Below are positions 57,693 to 64,000 of a stretch of 64,000 nt of DNA, in pieces. Both the position numbers and the translations under genes were made by a program. The DNA is from JAPXLN01 sp033809515. GTDB lineage: Bacteria; Bacillota; Sulfobacillia; Fermentithermobacillales; Fermentithermobacillaceae. The notes beneath the pieces are model-generated. The model saw only the letters and a list, made by a program, of their open reading frames with translations, was not told where the DNA came from and did no database searches. Position 1 is the first letter of the stretch, and each line of letters opens with the position of its first letter. The DNA lies in contig JAPXLN010000004.1 of assembly GCA_033809515.1 (NCBI GenBank), positions 49,147 to 113,146 on the forward strand. The letters run 5' to 3'.

Positions 57693-60002
57693 TTATGTCA
57701 AGAATTCAGATATCAGCTTGTAGCCAATAACCATTGTGGTTTTCTCACCACCGGAGTGCGGACGCTTTCGTTTGACTTCGGCAACGGCAGCAAGACTTTG
57801 TTTAAAATTCTTCATGCTTTCCGGGTATTGTCCGTTCTCACCGCACCAGCATCGGTATCTTTCGTATACGGCGGAGGTGCGCTCTTCGGCAGTCCCATCC
57901 TGCTCCATGCAGTCCTCAAGGAAAAGCTGGATTTTATCGCTGTCATGGTGATACTGGGCTGTAGCGTTCTTGACCGACAGCGGCAATGCAAGACCTTCTG
58001 CATTTAGCATTCGATAACCATCCAGCAACCAGTTGAGGATTGCGGATTGTGCTTCCGGTTTGGCAAATTCCTCTTTCAGCGTTCGATCTTGCTCAGATTC
58101 CTCAAAATGCCGTTCAAAGGGAACGATGATGATACGCCCACTGGTGAAAATCGTCATATCATTAATAACAGGCAGATAATTTGTGTTGATGTAAAGCTTG
58201 AACTGAGGTTTGAAATCAAAGCTGTTTTCGTGCAGGAACCTTGCGTTTATGGTGTCGTTGCCTGTCATGCTCTTTACCTGAGCAGCATTGAGTACCAAGC
58301 CTTTACCCGGCTCCGGTATATTCACAAAGCGCACTCCGGCAAGTCTTGCAATATCCTCGCTTGGCTGCGAACTGTTGGTGCTGTTTTTCATAGCTATGGT
58401 TTCTGGTTTTGCCGAACAACCGTAGCTACCGAACATCTTTAATACACTTTCACACAACGTTCCTTTGCCATTGCGGGTACTGGCACCGTAAAGGATGGTC
58501 ATGCATTCATGCTGGGTATCTCCAGTTAAGCCGTAGCCGAGGATTTTCTGTAAGAACCTGGCTCTCTCTGCATCACCGCTTGTGATTTCATAGATGAATG
58601 AATCCCAGCGCTTACAGCGAACTTGTGGGTCAAACTTTACAGGGGTTATCTTTGTCAACTTATCCTCGCTGCAATGCCCGGTAAAGGTGCCTGTATCCAT
58701 ATGCAAGGTACCGTTTTTGCAGTTGAAAATATAAGGATTAGCGTCAAATTCCTTAATAGATATAGGGTGATGCACCTGTGCATCCTTAAGGATATTCACA
58801 CGGTAGCTGTGGGACTGCCATTTTTTAATGTGATCAATACAGCCTTTCCGCTTATGCTCGTCCTTGATATTCAGAGCGTACATATACAGAAGGTCTGCCA
58901 AGTCCATACATCGTTTCATCGCTTTCAGATTCCCTACATCCGATTTCCAGATGCCGTCCTCATAGCAAAACCACATCCTGCGTTCAGGCACATAGCGGAG
59001 GATGTCTTTATAGAAGTCCGCAAACAATCTGCCTGCACCGATATCTGTCCAGGGATATTGGCTTGTGTTCTCGGGCTTCATTTCTTCAAGCCGTGGCATA
59101 CGCTCGTCAAAGTCCTCGATGGCACTGTTTCGCATGATGGGTGTATAGAAATTTGTCATACCACTGACAGCATTTCGAATAGTGATGCTACCGTAGGTAT
59201 TACCTCCTCGTGGGCTGTCCCATTTGTCGCGCATTAAATTAGACTGCCGAAACAGTCTGTCTATCTGCTCGTAATTTCCATTACAATAGAAAGCGAGAAT
59301 AGAACAGAGTGCCTGATCTGCTTCGCTCTGTGAGGGATAGCCTGTTTTTTCTCCCTCCCACAGTTTTTTGAACTTCTCTCCGTTCTTTGCAGTCAAAGCT
59401 TTATCTAGTACGCTCTCATCGGATAAGTAATTTTCTCTCTCCATGATTTCCGCAGACACTTTTGGAGTAGGGCGTTTCATATGCGTGTCGAGCAGCCATT
59501 GCAAGGCTTCTGTGCATTTAACAACATCACCGCGTTGATACACATTGCCTGTGATGGTCACAAAGCGTGTGGTGACATTGGGAACATAGACTTCGATATT
59601 ACCGCGCTTGATGTAGTAAATTTCCGTATCGTATGTGTAGCCTTCCGAGGCTAAGCAAAGAATGCGTAAACCTGTGCCACTTGGACTTATCTCGATATAT
59701 GCCTGTGGAAACATCTGCACAATGGCAAGCGCCCAAGGCAGCACCGCACCATCTTTGATGCAATGGTCAAGATCGATGCCGATGATGCTGTTTGATACAC
59801 GGATACCAATGCCACTGTAATTTGTAGATGCTGCAACAGCAGTAGTAAAATCGGTAAAGGTTGCAGGCTTAGATACGCTGGCTCTGCCTCCCGTACTTGG
59901 GTTATATGGAACCTTGGTTTGCTTATTATTTACGGTTTCGTACCGCCAACAGCAGAACTCGGCATTATCCTTGACATATTGGGGAATGTTGTCAAAATTC
60001 AT
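57693..60002 (-). CDS. Phage/satellite P4-type primase-helicase
   Basis: 769 aa. N-terminal PrimPol-like domain (YSGIGIRVSNSIIGIDLDH with DxD, then ISPSGTGLRI), middle linker, and a C-terminal D5/P4-type SF3 helicase (Walker A YGASTRNGKGTL, GVRFVNIPEPGKG, INTNYLPVIND, SGRIIIVPFERHF). It would start replication of the excised element. ATG 60002 with AAGGAGGAGC upstream. It is the largest minus-strand gene and presumably at the head of the minus-strand operon. Confidence 0.88.
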   Translation of the reverse strand: MNFDNIPQYVKDNAEFCCWRYETVNNKQTKVPYNPSTGGRASVSKPATFTDFTTAVAASTNYSGIGIRVSNSIIGIDLDHCIKDGAVLPWALAIVQMFPQAYIEISPSGTGLRILCLASEGYTYDTEIYYIKRGNIEVYVPNVTTRFVTITGNVYQRGDVVKCTEALQWLLDTHMKRPTPKVSAEIMERENYLSDESVLDKALTAKNGEKFKKLWEGEKTGYPSQSEADQALCSILAFYCNGNYEQIDRLFRQSNLMRDKWDSPRGGNTYGSITIRNAVSGMTNFYTPIMRNSAIEDFDERMPRLEEMKPENTSQYPWTDIGAGRLFADFYKDILRYVPERRMWFCYEDGIWKSDVGNLKAMKRCMDLADLLYMYALNIKDEHKRKGCIDHIKKWQSHSYRVNILKDAQVHHPISIKEFDANPYIFNCKNGTLHMDTGTFTGHCSEDKLTKITPVKFDPQVRCKRWDSFIYEITSGDAERARFLQKILGYGLTGDTQHECMTILYGASTRNGKGTLCESVLKMFGSYGCSAKPETIAMKNSTNSSQPSEDIARLAGVRFVNIPEPGKGLVLNAAQVKSMTGNDTINARFLHENSFDFKPQFKLYINTNYLPVINDMTIFTSGRIIIVPFERHFEESEQDRTLKEEFAKPEAQSAILNWLLDGYRMLNAEGLALPLSVKNATAQYHHDSDKIQLFLEDCMEQDGTAEERTSAVYERYRCWCGENGQYPESMKNFKQSLAAVAEVKRKRPHSGGEKTTMVIGYKLISEFLT

Positions 60003-60423
60003 TAATTGCTCCTCCTTATTTATTTCTGCCGCTTTGCTATTCAAAGGGCAGATGATATGTTCAGAGGGATTTTCTTTCCTCTACTAATAGCCGAAATATT
60101 TAACCCCCCTCAATAATCACAGGACAGTTATGCAGTATTTGAACGGCTTTATGGAGAAATATTTTCGCCTCTACTTTGTAGCCACAGGGAAAGAGTAAAT
60201 CTGACGATTTCTCTGAAATTTTTTTGTCTTTTGCCTATATTCGAAAAATCGAATTCTACGGAACCTTCAGAAAATAAAAATGACACCCGTAACTTTACGG
60301 ATGTCGAAGAAAGGCAGGTAAACCGAGAAATCAAATCAAAATTCTTGCGATATTAAATATTATCATTGTTATTAGAGTGATTTAATGATATAATATTGGA
60401 TATATTTAGCAGGAGGTGTAAAA
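60003..60423. other. Divergent control region of the element
   Basis: Very AT-rich, with no convincing gene. It should contain promoters for both the minus-strand operon and the plus-strand HTH gene, and a small hairpin (CCGTAA-CT-TTACGG, 60287-60300). A 61-residue minus-strand frame (60149-60334) has no start site or recognisable motif. Confidence 0.5.
60366..60394 (+). promoter_or_regulatory. Promoter of the HTH gene
   Basis: TTGTTA (60366-60371), 17-base spacer, TATAAT (60389-60394), about 30 bases before the HTH start codon. Confidence 0.6.
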
Positions 60424-60644
60424 ATGGCGATTAGTTACAACAAGTTATGGAAGTTGCTGATTGATAAAAACATGAAGAAGAAAGACCTCCAAAGCCTTTC
60501 TGGTATCAGTTCGGCGACAATTCCAAACTTGGGAGAAATGAAAATGTAAATACGGAAATACTCCAAAAAATATGTACTGCGTTGCAATGTGATATATGTG
60601 ATATTTTAGAATTAATATCTGATAAAACAGGTAGAACAGAATAA
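60424..60644 (+). pseudogene. XRE-family HTH regulator, frameshifted
   Basis: ATG with AGGAGGTGT gives a YozG-like HTH start (ISYNKLWKLLIDKNMKKKDL) that runs into a stop at 60547. The +1-shifted frame continues from about 60530 as GRNENVNTEILQKICTALQC, then DICDILELISDKTGRTE to 60644, which is the expected second half (helix-turn-helix end). A single base is missing near 60530 (or is a sequencing error). Confidence 0.72.
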
Positions 60645-60663
60645 ATATGGGGAGGTAATTTTC

Positions 60664-61773
60664 ATGGGATTGAGAATGCGCAAAAGCATAACTATTTGCA
60701 AAGGCGTGCGCGTGAATTTTGGCAAAACAGGCACAAGTCTAAGCTTCGGAACGAGGGGACTCAGACAGACGATACATTCAAGCGGTCGCCGGACTTCCTC
60801 GATTGGTATACCAGGAACAGGTCTTTCTTATGTGACTTCTTCAGGGGGCAAGAAACGGCAGACACCATCAGAATATTCTTCAAGTGATCACCGCTCTCCA
60901 TCGCAAATCCAACGGCAGCAAGAGAAATATAATGAGTTTCAGCAAAATTCCGCTATGGTTCAGGAATATGAGAGCTTTGTGGAATCAATTAAAACTATTC
61001 ATACCATCTGTGACGATGAAATCAATTGGAGCCATATAAACTCAATAAATGAACCTTTTAATCCGAATGGAATGGGGCCGCGTCAAGTGGCAGCTATTCA
61101 AGCTTTTGACAACTTCAAGCCAAATCTGATTCAGAAAGTCATCAAATCAGTTGCCGAGGGCAAAAAGGCTTCACTTGCCCAAGCCGTAGAAAAGGCTACG
61201 GCTGAGGACAGAGCAGAATACGAGGAGTGGAAAAGCTTAAATCTCCTATCTCAAAGGATTTTAGCTGGTGATATCGACGCTTATTTTGAGGTCATCAACG
61301 AAATGAACCCTCTGGATGATCTGTTGGAGTACGGTAGCGATTTTGAATTTGGTGCGGATATCAGTTCGGCGATGGAAGTAGAATTCAGAGTAAAATCTGA
61401 ACAGATTGTCCCGACATTTTCAATGGCCTTAACGCAAACAGGAAAGCTGTCAAAAAAGGATCTCACAAAAACAGCATACTGTGATCTCGTACAGGATTAT
61501 GTGTGCAGCTGTGCGATTCGTATCGCAAGAGATATGTTTGCGTTACTCCCCCTCAAGATAGTTGTCATTCACGCAGTCGATAATATCTTAAACAACGAGA
61601 CTGGACATCATGAAGACACAACGATTTTATCTGTTGTTTTTGAGCGTGATATATTAAACAGACTGAACTTTGCAAATATCGACCCTTCCGATGCTATGAA
61701 TAATTTCAGACATAATATGAAATTTCTCAAAACTTCGGGATTCAAGCCAGTCGAAAGAATAGCAAATTACTAA
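60664..61773 (+). CDS. DUF4236-domain protein
   Basis: 369 aa. The N-terminal 60 residues, GLRMRKSITICKGVRVNFGKTGTSLSFGTRG followed by SSIGIPGTGLSY, are the DUF4236 domain, a short beta-rich unit found fused to many effectors. The remaining 300 residues, largely helical, are not recognised (KKASLAQAVEKATAEDRAEYEEW; NMKFLKTSGFKP). It is followed 15 bases later by the multi-AAA gene with its own AAGGGGGTG, so they probably form a two-gene unit. Confidence 0.72.
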   Translation: MGLRMRKSITICKGVRVNFGKTGTSLSFGTRGLRQTIHSSGRRTSSIGIPGTGLSYVTSSGGKKRQTPSEYSSSDHRSPSQIQRQQEKYNEFQQNSAMVQEYESFVESIKTIHTICDDEINWSHINSINEPFNPNGMGPRQVAAIQAFDNFKPNLIQKVIKSVAEGKKASLAQAVEKATAEDRAEYEEWKSLNLLSQRILAGDIDAYFEVINEMNPLDDLLEYGSDFEFGADISSAMEVEFRVKSEQIVPTFSMALTQTGKLSKKDLTKTAYCDLVQDYVCSCAIRIARDMFALLPLKIVVIHAVDNILNNETGHHEDTTILSVVFERDILNRLNFANIDPSDAMNNFRHNMKFLKTSGFKPVERIANY

Positions 61774-61788
61774 GGGGGTGTGAAAACA

Positions 61789-64000
61789 ATGGATATACAT
61801 AAAATACTTAAATTCCTTTTCCCGGAATACCAAATTATTGAATCAATCAAAAGGCATGGATTAATCGCTAAAAGTAAAGCTGTAGCTGCTGTTCCCCAAA
61901 GTGTCACCGTTGGCCAAAATGGCGTACAAAGTCAGGTTATACAGACACAGCCACAGGGTATGCCATCACAGAAACAGCAAGCTAATACAAAAGCATCAAG
62001 GGATGCAGTGGCTTATTCCGGAAAAACTAATGTTAAGGTTGCCGATAACCAGATAGATAGCAGAATCGAAAACGCTAAGAGGGTTGTTCAAAACCAATTT
62101 GTCGGTCAAAGGGCTGCTATTAACGATCTTTTCATAGCCTTCAAACGGCCGCTTGTTGCAGGCGTACAAAAGGACAAGCCTAAGAATACATTTTTCATGA
62201 TAGGGAATGAGGGTATAGGGAAAAACAGTCTCATAGATATTGCCATCAGCGCTCTGAAGCAGGAAAAACTGCTAAATTACATTGATACCTCAAAGGTCGA
62301 CCTGTCACTATATCCTACTCAATCCGAAAAGCCACTTTTCCTGTCTGACCTATATAAAGCGCTTTATTCAAGTTCTGACGTAATAGTTTTTAAGGACATT
62401 GAGAAATGCCATGCCGGTATGCTGGGCATCATATCTGATCTTGTAATCACAGGAAAACATCAACTTGGCTCCAGATATGCCATGCAGAATAATAACCTCA
62501 TTGAAGCAACGGGCGTACTTATGCAAAACTCAATCAGCGAGATTTCCGCGAATAATAAATACTTTGTTTTTATAACACAGCTTTCTGAAAATAAAATATC
62601 CGATTTATTTGGCTCAAAATTTATGGAGAGCGTAGCGGATATCATAACATTTGAACCATATTCGGATGCTGAAATAGCTGAGATTGCGAGAAGAATTCTT
62701 TTTGCTTTAAATATCCGCTGCAAAAACTACTTATCTGCGGTTATAACCTACTCGGATGAATTTGTTCAGTTATGTGCCTCGAAGTATAAGAAGATTGTTG
62801 GCTTTAAGCCAGTCGAGGACTTTATTACAAAGGATATCTACAAGGCGCTATCTGAATACAAACTCAGGAAAACCATGAATGCGAACACCAATATTTATTT
62901 AAACAGCATTGATGGTGCCATCTGTGCAGTGATGACTGAGCATAGTGAATCAAAAACCGTTGATTTAACGCCATTCCTGCCAAAGAAAAATACTTCTAAT
63001 ATTGACGAGATTAAAAAAGAGCTTTCGGAAGTGGTTGGGCTTACGAAAGTGAAAGAATATGTCCTTGATTTAGAAAACAATCTAAAAGTTCAGCAGATGC
63101 GAGAAGATGCGGGTCATAAAATGGCATCTCTTTCGATGCATATGATTTTTACCGGCAACCCCGGTACGGGTAAAACGACAATAGCGAGAATTGTCGCAAA
63201 ATACTTAAAAGCAATTGGCGTCTTGTCGACAGGACAGCTACGAGAAGTGAGCCGTGCGGATCTTGTTGGTCAATATGTGGGGCACACAGCAAAGCAAACA
63301 AACGAGGTTATCCAATCTGCGCTTGGTGGCATACTGTTTATTGACGAGGCATATGCTCTTTGCCGTGATAAAAATGACATTTTTGGTCTGGAAGCAATTG
63401 ATGCTTTAGTCAAGGCCATTGAAGATTACCGTGATGATTTGGTTGTCATCCTGGCTGGATATAAGGATGAAATGGAAAGCTTCTTAAAGACGAATTCAGG
63501 ATTGAAGTCGAGATTCCCTAATATGATTGACTTTGAGGACTACACTGCCTCGGAGATGGTTCAAATTGCTGATATAACAGCAAAATCAAAAGGTTATAAG
63601 ATAGCTAACGACTGTAAGGACGCTTTATTGCGCCTTTTTGAAAAGAGCCAGATCAAAGGCAGAAATGACAGCGGTAACGGTCGGCTGGTACGCAATGTAA
63701 TAGAAGGGGCAATAATTGAGCAATCGAAACGGATTATAAATGCGCCTAAATCTGAATTTGATATCCTGCGGCATGAAGACTTTAAGTTTGACAGCTTTGA
63801 AAAGTTTGATTTGGAGAAATCATTAGACACAATAATTGGACTTGAGAATGTTAAAGACTTTGTAAGAACCCAGTATCGGCTTCTGGTTGCCAACGAAAAA
63901 AGAAGAAAAGCTGGTATTGTAGTTGACTCGACGCAATCTCTCAATATGATTTTTACGGGCAATCCCGGTACTGGCAAGACAACGATTGCGCGGGTTGTTG
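61789..64000 (+). CDS. Giant multi-AAA ATPase (CbbX/SpoVK-like), 3' end outside window
   Basis: At least 737 residues; the frame is open to the window end. Three AAA modules are visible: module 1 (Walker A GNEGIGKNS at about residue 139, ClpA/B-like but with Asn in place of Thr); module 2 (GNPGTGKTT, about 455; Walker B GGILFIDEAYAL; AGYKDEME; sensor region LKSRFPN), a CbbX/SpoVK/EccA-type module; and module 3 starting with a second GNPGTGKTT (about 723) at the window end. N-terminal 100 residues are Gln/Ala-rich linker. Tandem CbbX-type modules are characteristic of SpoVK/EccA-like remodelers. Start ATG 61789 with AAGGGGGTG 8 bases upstream. Confidence 0.8.
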   Translation, partial: MDIHKILKFLFPEYQIIESIKRHGLIAKSKAVAAVPQSVTVGQNGVQSQVIQTQPQGMPSQKQQANTKASRDAVAYSGKTNVKVADNQIDSRIENAKRVVQNQFVGQRAAINDLFIAFKRPLVAGVQKDKPKNTFFMIGNEGIGKNSLIDIAISALKQEKLLNYIDTSKVDLSLYPTQSEKPLFLSDLYKALYSSSDVIVFKDIEKCHAGMLGIISDLVITGKHQLGSRYAMQNNNLIEATGVLMQNSISEISANNKYFVFITQLSENKISDLFGSKFMESVADIITFEPYSDAEIAEIARRILFALNIRCKNYLSAVITYSDEFVQLCASKYKKIVGFKPVEDFITKDIYKALSEYKLRKTMNANTNIYLNSIDGAICAVMTEHSESKTVDLTPFLPKKNTSNIDEIKKELSEVVGLTKVKEYVLDLENNLKVQQMREDAGHKMASLSMHMIFTGNPGTGKTTIARIVAKYLKAIGVLSTGQLREVSRADLVGQYVGHTAKQTNEVIQSALGGILFIDEAYALCRDKNDIFGLEAIDALVKAIEDYRDDLVVILAGYKDEMESFLKTNSGLKSRFPNMIDFEDYTASEMVQIADITAKSKGYKIANDCKDALLRLFEKSQIKGRNDSGNGRLVRNVIEGAIIEQSKRIINAPKSEFDILRHEDFKFDSFEKFDLEKSLDTIIGLENVKDFVRTQYRLLVANEKRRKAGIVVDSTQSLNMIFTGNPGTGKTTIARVV

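Larger units (their letters stand above)
54113..64000. mobile_element. Integrated mobile element with serine recombinase and lone capsid gene (right end outside window)
   Basis: An AT-richer block begins right after tRNA-Val. It carries a large serine recombinase at its edge, TnpW-like protein, HK97-type capsid protein, zinc-ribbon protein and a P4-type primase-helicase on the minus strand, then a divergent HTH remnant, DUF4236 and a multi-AAA gene. No terminase, portal, protease, tail, relaxase or conjugation gene is visible. The right boundary is not in view, and the plus-strand genes (60424 onward) could belong to a second element. Confidence 0.75.

Noticed and set aside
58623..59237. 204-codon plus-strand frame inside the primase-helicase gene
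   Set aside because: It is antisense to conserved helicase coding sequence and carries no start signal or motif.

Overview
The window looks like part of the chromosome of an anaerobic, hydrogen-metabolising, probably spore-forming member of the Bacillota (Clostridia-like). The reasons are a catalytic plus a sensory [FeFe] hydrogenase, folate C1 genes (folD, fchA), rubrerythrin, YkvI, DUF3794 (SPOCS), Gmad2/PrcB and YjcZ-like proteins typical of endospore formers, S-layer homology domains, AGGAGG Shine-Dalgarno sites with many GTG/TTG starts, and tRNA genes with encoded CCA. The organism cannot be named from sequence alone. The host part (1-54112) is moderately GC-rich; the last 10 kb is clearly AT-richer and looks acquired.

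Layout. 1-4088: hydrogenase operon (end of a catalytic [FeFe] hydrogenase, a [2Fe-2S] protein, a PAS-containing sensory hydrogenase, a SpoIIE-type phosphatase). 4244-4485: two tandem membrane microproteins missed by ordinary ORF length cut-offs. 4666-11604: divergent YchF-like NTPase, rubrerythrin, diguanylate cyclase, MBL hydrolase, speD, M42 peptidase, ndk, DUF72. 11636-18126: DUF401 transporter, an exonuclease fused to a degenerate DinG-like helicase, surE, TIGR04086 protein, LysM/NodB protein. 18147-23206: small hypotheticals, FmdB, zinc-ribbon protein, folD-fchA, YmaF-like protein. 23229-30254: phosphoesterase/beta-propeller fusion, PrcB-Gmad2 lipoprotein, YkvI, PHP phosphoesterase, possible protein kinase-fold protein, membrane protein. 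30432-35720: RnfG-like FMN protein, NarL-type two-component pair, ECF sigma factor, VanW protein. 35747-40544: damage-tolerance cassette (ImuB-like, DUF6504, DnaE2-like) behind a strong promoter with dyad elements. 40592-46164: rsmD, AIR-synthase-like gene and an operon resembling the cyanobacterial/plastid Ycf35-Ycf46 gene set, ending in a NifU-like protein. 46422-52973: SPOCS-SH3 protein, CAP-domain protein, SH3 protein, UPF0104 membrane protein, CapA-SLH protein. 53597-54112: six tRNA genes behind a near-consensus promoter.

54113 to the end: a mobile element abutting the last tRNA-Val. Genes on the minus strand are a large serine recombinase, TnpW-like protein, an HK97-type major capsid protein with no other virion gene beside it, a zinc-ribbon protein and a primase-helicase. 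Divergent from them are a frameshifted HTH gene, a DUF4236 protein and a giant multi-AAA ATPase cut by the window end.

Most interesting regions: the lone-capsid element and its DUF4236/multi-AAA pair; the ImuB-DUF6504-DnaE2 cassette; the Ycf35/Ycf46-like operon; and the tandem microproteins. Family assignments are from recognised motifs and sequence style only; no database search was run.
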